Assembly (NCBI GenBank): GCA_013298325.1
Contig: JAAFHJ010000264.1
Coordinates: 1-6,897, forward strand
Origin: Myxococcales bacterium
Lineage (GTDB): Bacteria > Myxococcota_A > Polyangia > Polyangiales > Polyangiaceae
Length of the DNA stretch: 6,897 nt
Reading direction: 5' to 3'
Shown: positions 1 to 6,365 of the stretch, piece after piece
Layout of the letters: every line of letters starts with the position of its first letter
Position numbering within the stretch: the stretch's first letter is position 1
The notes under the pieces: generated by a model
Database searches by the model: none
What the model saw: only the letters and a program-made list of their open reading frames with translations
Told to the model about the DNA's origin: nothing
Made by a program: the position numbers and the translations under genes

Positions 1-509
1 TCCGCTACCAGCACATCGGCGAGGCTCTTCCCCTCGACGAACTCCATCACGATGTACAGAAGGCCGTCCGGCGTCGTCCCGAAGTCGAATACTTGAATGG
101 TATTCGGGTGTTCTAGGGCGGCGACCGTGGCGACTTCCCGCTCGAAGCGCGTACGCAACGTAGGGTCGGCGGAGAGATGACGGTGGAGCGTCTTGAGGGC
201 GACCCGGCGGACCGTCGTCCCGAGCTGCTGCTCGGCGAGGTAGACAGAGCCCATCCCCCCTTCGCCGACGAGCCGCGCGACCTTGTACCGGCCTCCGATG
301 ACCTGCCCCACGAGCGTCGGATCGACGGGCGCCGTCGCCACAAACGGGAGGGCGCCGCCGCACGCTTCGCAGAATTTCTGATCGGAGCCGGCGGTCGCAC
401 CGCATGAAGGGCATTGCATCGCGGCGCGGACGTTAGCCGAGGACTGTTCAGAAACCAATGAACCGTACGCGGCCGGTGACGGCGCGATCTTCGCAGCGAG
501 TGCACTCAT
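1..509 (-). CDS. Ser/Thr protein kinase with N-terminal zinc ribbon (5' part, runs off the left edge)
   Basis: Hanks-type Ser/Thr kinase; only the first 169 codons are in the window. A zinc ribbon comes first: C33-P-S-C36 and C47-E-A-C50, with 10 residues between the pairs. The kinase N-lobe follows: glycine loop G82-E-G-G-M-G87, then V-Y-L-A, ATP-binding lysine K106 in VALKTL, helix-C glutamate E125 in RFEREV, and hinge VMEFVEGKSL near residues 154-163. The catalytic HRD and DFG motifs lie beyond base 1, so activity cannot be judged. The start is ambiguous. ATG at 509 is the first after an in-frame TAG. ATG at 419 (residue 31) gives MQCPSCGA, a common beginning for zinc-ribbon kinases. Neither has a clear Shine-Dalgarno. 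The gene lies 58 bp downstream of the 490-aa lipoprotein gene on the same strand, with no clear terminator between, so it is probably in the same operon. Substrate unknown. Confidence 0.94.
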   Translation of the reverse strand, partial: MSALAAKIAPSPAAYGSLVSEQSSANVRAAMQCPSCGATAGSDQKFCEACGGALPFVATAPVDPTLVGQVIGGRYKVARLVGEGGMGSVYLAEQQLGTTVRRVALKTLHRHLSADPTLRTRFEREVATVAALEHPNTIQVFDFGTTPDGLLYIVMEFVEGKSLADVLVA

Positions 510-567
510 AGGGCTCGCCTACGGACGAGCGGCCGGAAAGGATTTTACAATCGTTCTTGGCGCGTCG

Positions 568-2040
568 CTATTTGCAGCGCAGGCGGCAATCGGCGACGGC
601 GTCGAAGCGGCAAAAGTTCGATGCCAAAAGGACCGAGTTCGGACCGCTGCAAGAAAATTTGCAGCCGTTTTCGTAGGTTTCTGCGCGTACGCCGTAGCCG
701 CCGGTCGTGCAGCCCTCGACGCTTGTGCCAGGACCGCGCGTCTCGCCGTCGCCGCCACAAGATGCATTCTGCACGTGACACCCGGCGATGAAATAGTCTT
801 TCGGGCAGCTCAAAACGCGCTCGGTTGCCGCGTAATCGGGGCGGCGCGCTTCGCCGGTGTCAATATGGGCGGTCGCCGTGAACTTCTCTTTCCCGCTCGT
901 CGCGTGGAGGACCAGCTTCACCGTCTGCTGTTTCGGCGACGCGGGGACCTTCGGGTCGGCGGGGACGAAGGCGAGCGTCGCCTCTTTCTCCTGGGCGTCG
1001 CAAAACGGGGCGTCGCCGACCGCCTTGTAACGGACCGGAACGTCGAGGCTCCCTTCCGGGGGGATCGCGTAGGTTTCGCCGTCGAGGGTCGCTCGAAGTT
1101 CAATCTTTGCGCGGTTTTGGACGTGGACGTACTTGGTCGCTTCCTTGCCGTAGGGGACCGTCCCGAACTCGACCGGGTTCGGCCCGACCTCGGGCGCCGG
1201 CAACGCGAACCGGCAGACGTCGGCGACCGGGTAGGCGGCGTAGGCAACCGGCACCGGTTTTTCGACGACGAAGGAAATCGGCTTCGCCTCGCCGGCCGTC
1301 GCCTCGGTGAGCCCTTCAAGACGGAGGCCGCCGATGCGAACCTCATCAATTTTCACGTCTTTTGCGGCGAGCTTTGCTTTCATCAGGCCGATGGCGGAGC
1401 CGTGGAGCTCGCCGGCATCGATGGAGACCTCGTAGGAGAGCACGCCGCCGAACTTGACCGCGCCGACGAAGTGGCTCGCGCGCCCGCAGGAGCACGTGGT
1501 GCCGTCGGAGGCGAGGGCGTCTGTCCCTTCAAAGAATTGGGGATCGGTGTCACGAACAAACGCGACAGCGAGCAATTTCAAACGATGACGGGAGGCGCTC
1601 CCGCCTACGCTCGCGTAGGGGGACAAATCGGCATCTGCGCCGACGAGGGCATCATCGACGGAGACGCCGACGAACGAATAGTCGATCGTCTGCGCGGCGA
1701 CCGCATGGTCTTCTGTCGCCGTTTTCTTCGGGTGCGCGCATTCGGTGGGGACGACGCGCCACGCCGCCCCCGCCTTGGATGCCCCGTCTTGGGTGAGCTT
1801 TTCGAGGCCGCGCCCGGGGGCGAAGCTGCCGGTTGCGTCGAGGACGAAGTCGTGATCGACGTTTGAAAAACGACTCGCCGCCGCGGTGAGTCCTTCCGCT
1901 TGTTTGCAGGCCTTTTCGTCGAGGCCTCCGCATTTGACGACCCCTCCGACGGTGCCTTCGGGGAGCTTAGAAGGGGGGCAGCCGAGGAGCACCGCCAGGG
2001 GGAACGCAAGGACGATCGAGGAGGCGCGGGCGCGGGTCAT
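568..2040 (-). CDS. Secreted lipoprotein with ASH/HYDIN-like beta domain and Cys-rich C-terminus, function unknown
   Basis: A 490-aa predicted lipoprotein. A short basic N-terminus (MTRAR) and hydrophobic stretch end in the lipobox L-L-G-C21, so lipidation at C21 and envelope anchoring are expected. Residues about 30-280 are not recognised; they contain scattered cysteines including a T-C-S-C motif at 193-195. Residues about 288-391 read like an ASH/HYDIN or choice-of-anchor type immunoglobulin-like domain: the signature PNPVEFGTVPYGKEATKYV is followed by alternating beta strands. The last 80 residues form a compact Cys-rich module with cysteines at 412, 421, 428, 444, 460, 464, 477, 485 and 489, suggesting disulfides. 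The ATG overlaps the upstream stop (ATGA). Sequence just before it is pyrimidine-rich with no ribosome site, so translation probably depends on reinitiation after the upstream gene. Lipoprotein status is well supported; the domain names are judged by eye and the role is unknown. Confidence 0.92.
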   Translation of the reverse strand: MTRARASSIVLAFPLAVLLGCPPSKLPEGTVGGVVKCGGLDEKACKQAEGLTAAASRFSNVDHDFVLDATGSFAPGRGLEKLTQDGASKAGAAWRVVPTECAHPKKTATEDHAVAAQTIDYSFVGVSVDDALVGADADLSPYASVGGSASRHRLKLLAVAFVRDTDPQFFEGTDALASDGTTCSCGRASHFVGAVKFGGVLSYEVSIDAGELHGSAIGLMKAKLAAKDVKIDEVRIGGLRLEGLTEATAGEAKPISFVVEKPVPVAYAAYPVADVCRFALPAPEVGPNPVEFGTVPYGKEATKYVHVQNRAKIELRATLDGETYAIPPEGSLDVPVRYKAVGDAPFCDAQEKEATLAFVPADPKVPASPKQQTVKLVLHATSGKEKFTATAHIDTGEARRPDYAATERVLSCPKDYFIAGCHVQNASCGGDGETRGPGTSVEGCTTGGYGVRAETYENGCKFSCSGPNSVLLASNFCRFDAVADCRLRCK

Positions 2041-4697
2041 GGAGCGGCGAAGGATAGTCGAGAGACCTTCGCGCCGTCAGGAAGCATTTCGCCGAGGAAG
2101 AAGACGGGGCCGGGGCCGCCGTAGGTCGGCAAAATTGCGATTTCGCCGGTATTTCGAGCGTCGACGGGGACCCCTTCCGCCAGCGGCGTCGCCGACTGAT
2201 TTTGGGAACTCGAAAGGTCGAAGAGGGCGAGCGTTGCCTTACCGCCGTCCCTAAGGAGAAGTGCGCCGTGGCCGAAGCGGATCGGATCGAGGACAAGTCC
2301 TGCAAATTCAGCTTCATCGCCGCCAAGGGCGACCGGGCGTCGGCAGGAGGCGGTCGGGCCGCTGAGCGTGAGCAGGCAGCCGTAGGCGCGCTCGGCACCA
2401 CGCGTGGTCGCTTGGCGCCACACGAGGGCGGCGCGCGGCGCTGCGTTTTCGGCGCCGGCGGTCGCGTCCGCGGGCCCTGCGAGGACGAGCTTGGGCGTCC
2501 GCGCGACGCCGGAGCCGGCAAATGCGGTCACCACGTCGCCGATCCGTCGCGCATCACGGCCGGATACATGAGCAATTTGAACGTTCCCGGCGGTGCCGGT
2601 CGGTCCGTCGACGTAGGTGATCCAGGCGTCGTTCCCGTCGGCGACGACGGCGAGATCGGTGGCGTCGAGGCTTGCCGGGGTGATCCGTTCCTCGCGGGCG
2701 ATCCGCCGGAGCGCGTAGTCGACGCGCGTGGCGTAGACCTCCCCTTTGCCGTTTCGGCCGTCGACCCAGAGCACAAGCCAGCCGCCGTCGACGGCCACGA
2801 GGGCGACGTCGCCCGCGTCCCCTTTTGCCGCCGTCAGCTGAATATCCATCTGTTTTTTTGCCGCGCCGTCGACGCGCGTCAGGTGCACTTCCGGGTCGCC
2901 GGCATCGCGGCCGACCCACGCAACCGCCGCCCCTTGCTTGGCGTCGCGGGCGAGCGCGAGGGCGACGCCCCCTTCGGCGAGCGCCTTTTCGGTGATCACC
3001 GTCGGTGCGGCGAGCTTCCCCTCGTCGGAGCGCCACGGGAGGACGCTCACCTTCGCCCCCTTCTTGGTAGTCGCGTCCCACGCGTGGGTGCCGATCGCCG
3101 CAAGGAGCCCACGTCGGACGTTGCCGGCGTCGTAGCCTTCGGCGAGCATTCCGGCTTCTTCGCTCGCGAGAAGATCCCTTTGAACGGCGGCATGTTTCGT
3201 CCGTGGAAGGGCGACCGCGGCAGACGCTACCGGAGGTGGCGTTGCGCTGGCCGGTGCTACCGACGCAGCAGAAGGTGCCGGTTTTTCGTTGGTTTTTGCT
3301 GAGGGTGCCGACGCGGGGACCGGCGCTGCGGCGAGTGCTTTCGCGCCATCAAACAGGGAAAATGAGCCGACGTGCGTATCGGCATCGCCGGTTGCGGCGA
3401 GGGCCAAACAGCCACCGAGGCCGCAGCGCACGCCCCATACAAATGACAAAGGATCGGCACCTGCGGCGATCGTTTGGACGGCGACGCTCGTCTCGCCGAC
3501 GCGTACCAAGAAGCGCCGCGGGGAGGCACAGGCCGACCGCTCTTCGCAGCGCTCCGCCGGGAGGACGCCGACGAGCACATCGCCGTAGGCCGACATCCCT
3601 TCGGTGACCGGCACGTCCGGGAGGCCGATCGGAGCCCCTGGCTCGCCATTGGCGGCGATCGGGACGAGGGCGGCCGGGTCGCCGTTCGAGGGGCGGACGA
3701 CGAGCCACGCCCCCCGCGCGGCAAATTGGCCGTCGAGGAGCCTCGCACCGCGGAGCGCGATTTTTGCCCCGTTTTCGCTGGCAATTTTGACGTCGCGGCC
3801 GTCGTCGAAGGCCAAGATCGCCCCCTGTTCCGTCGCCCCAAATGCGAGCGCGCCCCGGGCCCCTTCGGTGCCGGGGAGGGCGAGTTCCGACTCGGCATCG
3901 CCGTCGGCGGAGAACGTTGCAAGATGTACGTTTTTGGCGACCGCGTCGACGGTGGCGAGGCTGAAGCCGGCGGCGGCGTCCCCCTCGGGGCCGGCGAGGG
4001 CCCAGCCGGAGGCATGCGTGGCGACGACCCGGGCCGGCGCGAGGGCCGTTCCGCCGGAATCAAAGGGGCGCACCGAGACGCGCACGGCGCCGTCGGCGAC
4101 CTCTTCCGCCCAGGCGACGGCGAAGCCCTTTTCCGTCGGCACCGCATCGAACCAGAGGATGCTGTCGTCGCCGCCACCGACGTCGATCCGGCGCCCGGCG
4201 CGGAATTCGGGGCCGGTCGGTGCTGCCCCCGTCGCGGGGGCCGATGCGGCGAGCTGCCCGTGGAGTACCTCGCCGGATCCCTCCAAGGCCGTGAAAAGAG
4301 TCACAAATATCGGGCGCGCGACCGGGCCGACCGGGCGGATCGCGAAGCGGGTCGTCTCTTTGGGCGTCGTCCCTAGGCTCGTCGCGGGGCGGAGCTTCCC
4401 ACCCGTTTCGCCGAGGGGGGCGAGCCAGATTTCCCGCTCGCCGCGCGTGCCGGTCGGTGGGGCGAGCCAGGCGGTGACGGTCGTCGCCCCGCGCCGCGCG
4501 AGGAAGGGGCCGTCGGTCGGACCGTCGACGACAATGAGCGGGTGAAGCGCAGCAATAGACGTCCGATTGGGGGTTTGATCGAGCGGTCGCGTCCGCCACG
4601 GTTCCGAGCTTTGAAGCGGTGACTGGCGCCCTCCGCCACAGGCGGCGACGACGGCCCCGAGCACGACCCACAGTCCGGCACCGACGACCCCCTTCAC
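2037..4697 (-). CDS. Large beta-propeller-like lipoprotein, function unknown
   Basis: An 886-aa lipoprotein starting at GTG 4697. The N-terminus, (M)KGVVGAGLWVVLGAVVAAC, is a signal peptide ending in a lipobox with C20. The rest shows repeated blade-like strands in which an aromatic strand leads into a polar turn and another strand: VTAWLAP near 74, GFAVAWAEE near 191, AAVAWVGRD near 590, LVLWVDGRNGKGEV near 641, AWITYVDG near 691 and ALVWRQ near 757. This suggests two propeller-like halves (about 60-455 and 500-886) joined by an Ala/Pro/Ser-rich linker at about 456-500. Close cysteine pairs (384/390, 425/430, 774/785) could be disulfides. No enzymatic motif is seen. The same frame opens further upstream to a TTG at 4769, but that version buries the signal peptide behind 24 charged residues and overlaps sixA by 76 bp. 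GTG 4697 gives a normal signal, overlaps the sixA stop by 4 bp and has GGAAG 8 bases upstream. Ligand or partner is unknown. Confidence 0.93.
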   Translation of the reverse strand: MKGVVGAGLWVVLGAVVAACGGGRQSPLQSSEPWRTRPLDQTPNRTSIAALHPLIVVDGPTDGPFLARRGATTVTAWLAPPTGTRGEREIWLAPLGETGGKLRPATSLGTTPKETTRFAIRPVGPVARPIFVTLFTALEGSGEVLHGQLAASAPATGAAPTGPEFRAGRRIDVGGGDDSILWFDAVPTEKGFAVAWAEEVADGAVRVSVRPFDSGGTALAPARVVATHASGWALAGPEGDAAAGFSLATVDAVAKNVHLATFSADGDAESELALPGTEGARGALAFGATEQGAILAFDDGRDVKIASENGAKIALRGARLLDGQFAARGAWLVVRPSNGDPAALVPIAANGEPGAPIGLPDVPVTEGMSAYGDVLVGVLPAERCEERSACASPRRFLVRVGETSVAVQTIAAGADPLSFVWGVRCGLGGCLALAATGDADTHVGSFSLFDGAKALAAAPVPASAPSAKTNEKPAPSAASVAPASATPPPVASAAVALPRTKHAAVQRDLLASEEAGMLAEGYDAGNVRRGLLAAIGTHAWDATTKKGAKVSVLPWRSDEGKLAAPTVITEKALAEGGVALALARDAKQGAAVAWVGRDAGDPEVHLTRVDGAAKKQMDIQLTAAKGDAGDVALVAVDGGWLVLWVDGRNGKGEVYATRVDYALRRIAREERITPASLDATDLAVVADGNDAWITYVDGPTGTAGNVQIAHVSGRDARRIGDVVTAFAGSGVARTPKLVLAGPADATAGAENAAPRAALVWRQATTRGAERAYGCLLTLSGPTASCRRPVALGGDEAEFAGLVLDPIRFGHGALLLRDGGKATLALFDLSSSQNQSATPLAEGVPVDARNTGEIAILPTYGGPGPVFFLGEMLPDGAKVSRLSFAAP

Positions 4698-5206
4698 GAG
4701 AAGATCTTCCGGCCGAAGGTGCGCGTGGCCGTCCGCCCGTCGAGGTACCAGCGATAGTTTGCACGCCAACGAGTTTGCTCGTTCGCTTTGAATTCAAAGG
4801 CGATTGCCGATGCAAGGCCACAGCCGTCGCGGAGCGGGCGACCGGCGAGGCGCTCGACGAGCGACGACACCGTCGGCTCGTGGCTCACAAGGAGCACGCG
4901 CGCGTCAGGGGGCAGTTGCGGGCTTGCGAGTTCGTCGAGGACTTCTTCAAAGGGCCCGCCAGGGACGAGAGCCTTGCGCGTTTCGAGGTGGGTAACGCCG
5001 CAGGCCGTGGCGACAATTTCGGCGGTGCTCAATGCACGTACATAGGGGCTTGCAAGGACCGTGAATGGTCCTTCTTCCGCGAGCACCCTTGCGACGACGG
5101 CGACGCGTGCGCGCCCTTCCGGCGTCAGCGGCCGATGGGCATCGCCGCCATCAAAGGCGTGATCGGCGGCAGGTCCGTGGCGCAGTACGAAAAGCTCCAT
5201 AGGCAT
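4694..5206 (-). CDS. sixA: Phosphohistidine phosphatase, SixA type (histidine phosphatase superfamily)
   Basis: A 170-aa member of the histidine phosphatase superfamily, close to the roughly 160-aa length of E. coli SixA. The catalytic RHG signature is at the extreme N-terminus (ELFVLRHG, R9-H10-G11), where H10 would carry the phosphoryl group. It is followed by L-T-P-E-G-R near 27-32, by SPYVRALSTAEI with conserved R57 near 53-64, and by the second catalytic histidine in VSHEP (H109). This short RHG-at-terminus layout is typical of SixA, a cytoplasmic enzyme that removes phosphate from histidine residues of phosphotransfer proteins; the substrate here is unknown. The sequence also reads from M3, but M1 (ATG 5206) has an AGG five bases upstream and is preferred. 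It is the first gene of the minus-strand run: its TGA overlaps the next gene's GTG by 4 bp. Its promoter should lie in 5207-5705, but I could not pick one out confidently. Confidence 0.93.
   Translation of the reverse strand: MPMELFVLRHGPAADHAFDGGDAHRPLTPEGRARVAVVARVLAEEGPFTVLASPYVRALSTAEIVATACGVTHLETRKALVPGGPFEEVLDELASPQLPPDARVLLVSHEPTVSSLVERLAGRPLRDGCGLASAIAFEFKANEQTRWRANYRWYLDGRTATRTFGRKIFS
4706..4710 (-). promoter_or_regulatory. Ribosome binding site deciding the GTG 4697 start
   Basis: GGAAG on the minus strand ends 8 bases before GTG 4697 and lies inside the last codons of sixA. With the GTGA stop/start overlap at 4694-4697, it supports GTG 4697 over the longer TTG-initiated reading of the propeller lipoprotein. 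Confidence 0.6.
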
Positions 5207-5402
5207 CGGTACCTAGCAAAGGAGCGCCTTCGATTGTTCCCGCAGCGGAGTCCCCCCTCGCACTTTACTGCCGGAGACGGCGGGCCCAGTTCAAGTGAGG
5301 CTAGTGGCTACCGCATGGTCACAATGCTGAGATTCGCGACAGAGACGCTGATTTGCCATTGCCGCCGCTTGCCACGGATGAGACATCTTTTTGATCGGGG
5401 AA

Positions 5403-5413
5403 AGTGGACCACT
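5403..5413. repeat. Short inverted repeat AGTGG-A-CCACT
   Basis: Five-base perfect arms around a single central A, in the sixA/TetR intergenic region. An 8-bp perfect palindrome, CCACGTGG, lies 12 bases further on (5426-5433). Either could be half of a regulator site, but arms this short also occur by chance. Confidence 0.3.
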
Positions 5414-5473
5414 CGGTCTCCTTTGCCACGTGGAATGCACGTCGTCGCCGGGCACGATTGCTGGGGCGATGGG

Positions 5474-5490
5474 CCATTCTGGACCAATGG
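5474..5490. promoter_or_regulatory. Candidate operator: 17-bp inverted repeat CCATT-N7-AATGG
   Basis: Perfect five-base arms CCATT and AATGG surround a 7-base centre (CTGGACC). The overall length of 17 bp is in the range of typical TetR-family operators, and the site lies between the divergent sixA and TetR genes where autoregulation would act. Assignment as the TetR operator is inference from size and position only. Confidence 0.25.
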
Positions 5491-5541
5491 GGGGCCTTCT
5501 GTGAGCCGTTTGAAGGGTCGATGCGAACAATCGGAGGGGGG

Positions 5542-5709
5542 ATGACTTTGCGAATGCTCCACACCGCCCGAGTCCTGTCGCTAGGTGACCGCAAAATGCG
5601 CGCGGTACCGTCGTTGTGTTGTCCGGTGGCGGCCCGCGGGGCGCCTCGCGCGGAGCTTCACGGTCCCCGGGAGGACGCTGGTTTTTCTTTCACCCCTAGT
5701 GCCTCATGA
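5542..5709 (+). CDS. Possible 55-aa leader peptide, stop overlapping the TetR start
   Basis: A 55-codon open frame beginning MTLRMLHTAR and ending FTPSAS. GGAGG at 5533-5537, within a G-rich run, sits 4 bases before its ATG: the spacing is tight but this is the strongest ribosome site in the area. Its TGA (5707-5709) overlaps the TetR ATG (5706-5708) as ATGA, the same coupling seen twice in the minus-strand operon. TetR has no ribosome site of its own, so this frame could deliver ribosomes to it. It has two adjacent cysteines (26-27), is basic, and resembles no family I know. Against it being a true gene: third-position G+C is about 65% (35 of 54 codons by hand count), lower than in the long genes, and the frame has no hydrophobic or domain pattern. 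A non-conserved leader or a chance frame are both possible. Confidence 0.35.
   Translation: MTLRMLHTARVLSLGDRKMRAVPSLCCPVAARGAPRAELHGPREDAGFSFTPSAS
5588..5606. promoter_or_regulatory. Inverted repeat ACCGC-N9-GCGGT, candidate operator or hairpin before TetR
   Basis: Five-base perfect arms separated by 9 bases (AAAATGCGC), about 100 bp before the TetR ATG and inside the possible leader frame. The 19-bp span fits a dimeric repressor site or a small RNA hairpin. Position and symmetry are the only evidence. Confidence 0.25.
5663..5686 (+). other. Short GC hairpin followed by T5 just before TetR
   Basis: GTCC (5663-5666) and GGAC (5673-5676) form a short stem around CCGGGA, and five T residues follow at 5682-5686. 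It ends 19 bases before the TetR ATG. It resembles a weak intrinsic terminator or attenuator, but the stem is only 4 bp plus possible outer pairs, so it may have no function. Confidence 0.2.
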
Positions 5710-6359
5710 GTCGTCGTTTTCATTTCCTCAATCTTCGGCTCCTTCGCGAGGGGCCTGTCGATCCGAACGAGCCGGCGCCGCGTCGGAAGTATCGCAACAC
5801 CCAGCGGCGGACTGTCCTTCGCGTGGCGACGAGCCTCTTCGGCGAGCACGGCTTTCATGGCGCGAGCGTCGACGCGATTGCACGGCGAGCGGGTGTCCAT
5901 AAGCCTTCGGTTTTTTATCATTTTCCAACGAAGGAAGCCCTCTACGACGCCGCCGTCGAGCATGCGGGAACGACCATTCTTTCGCGCTTCTTCGCCGCCA
6001 TTGATGGGGCCGACGCGACGGAACCGCGGAGCGTGCGGAGCGACCGCCTCGCCGAGGCGCTTGCCGATGCCTTCGAGCTCGACCCGATCGCCGCGCGCCT
6101 GCTCCTTCGGGACGCCATGGACGCCGGCGTGCGGGAGGGGCAGCCCCACCTCGCGGTGCTTGCCGATGCGCTCCTCGGGCTCGTCGGCCTCGGGGCGACG
6201 GAGGCGAGCGCCGCCCAAGCGAAGCAGCTCGCCCTCACCCTCTTGGGGATTGTCGTCCTTCCGTTTGCGACGGCGGCCACGTTGAACCCCGCGCAGTGCG
6301 CCGCCCGGCGCGCCCATCTACGCAGGGAATTCACGATCTTGCTCGGTGGAGCGCGTTGA
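5706..6359 (+). CDS. TetR/AcrR family transcriptional regulator
   Basis: A 217-aa protein, usual length for the family, which acts as a DNA-binding dimer, most often as a ligand-responsive repressor. The TetR helix-turn-helix is clear: ATSLFGEHGFHGASV (41-55), IARRAGV (58-64) and the recognition-helix hallmark SVFYHFPTKEAL (68-79). The remaining residues form a helical ligand/dimer domain that I cannot place in a subfamily. A 27-residue basic extension precedes the domain (RRFHFLNLRLLREG near 3-16). ATG 5706 is the only plausible start: an in-frame TAG lies four codons upstream, and the next start-like codon is already inside the DNA-binding domain. No ribosome site is visible, but the preceding short frame ends across this ATG, suggesting coupling. 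It is divergent from sixA, so self-control and control of the sixA operon are possible; this is inference. Its stop lies 6 bases from the convergent gene's stop. Confidence 0.93.
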   Translation: MSRRFHFLNLRLLREGPVDPNEPAPRRKYRNTQRRTVLRVATSLFGEHGFHGASVDAIARRAGVHKPSVFYHFPTKEALYDAAVEHAGTTILSRFFAAIDGADATEPRSVRSDRLAEALADAFELDPIAARLLLRDAMDAGVREGQPHLAVLADALLGLVGLGATEASAAQAKQLALTLLGIVVLPFATAATLNPAQCAARRAHLRREFTILLGGAR

Positions 6360-6365
6360 GCGAGA

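Larger units (their letters stand above)
5207..5541. other. Divergent intergenic region between sixA and the TetR side, no convincing gene
   Basis: This stretch should carry the promoter of the sixA operon (leftward) and that of TetR (rightward). About 5290-5440 is visibly less GC-rich than the flanking genes. Open frames exist on both strands, but most begin with TTG or GTG, have no ribosome site and encode Arg/Ser/Pro-rich sequence unlike a folded protein. The best plus-strand one (ATG 5315 to TGA 5545, 76 codons) has only about 60% G or C at third codon positions by hand count, well below the long genes here, and I do not call it. Short palindromes in the region are listed separately. I found no good -35/-10 pair or sigma-54 site. 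Confidence 0.7.

Noticed and set aside
775..1866. 363-codon open frame on the plus strand opposite the 490-aa lipoprotein
   Set aside because: It lies wholly antisense to a gene with a signal peptide and lipobox, has no ribosome site, and is Gly/Arg/Asp/Val-rich with no domain pattern, as expected for the reverse of GC-rich coding sequence.
3474..4545. Two long plus-strand open frames (about 300 and 313 codons) opposite the propeller lipoprotein
   Set aside because: They overlap each other and are antisense to a well-supported gene; their sequences are Arg/Ser/Pro- or Gly/Arg-rich and have no recognisable motif.
4060..4821. 253-codon minus-strand open frame overlapping sixA and the propeller gene
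   Set aside because: It is an out-of-frame, Arg-rich shadow of the propeller gene; the true frame has the signal peptide and blade motifs.
5255..5300. TTGAAC and TAAAGT on the minus strand upstream of sixA as a -35/-10 pair
   Set aside because: Spacing of about 21 bases is too long and both hexamers match only four of six positions.
5450..5463. GGGCACGATTGCTGG, resembling a sigma-54 promoter
   Set aside because: The GG and GC elements are 7 bases apart instead of the required 10.
4619..5545. 308-codon plus-strand open frame crossing sixA into the intergenic region
   Set aside because: Most of it is antisense to sixA and its intergenic part has weak codon bias and no ribosome site. Only its stop overlapping the 55-codon frame is noted as a curiosity.
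5291..5594. Three overlapping minus-strand open frames of 79-91 codons in the intergenic region
   Set aside because: They start with TTG or GTG, have no ribosome site, overlap each other in different frames and show no recognisable family.
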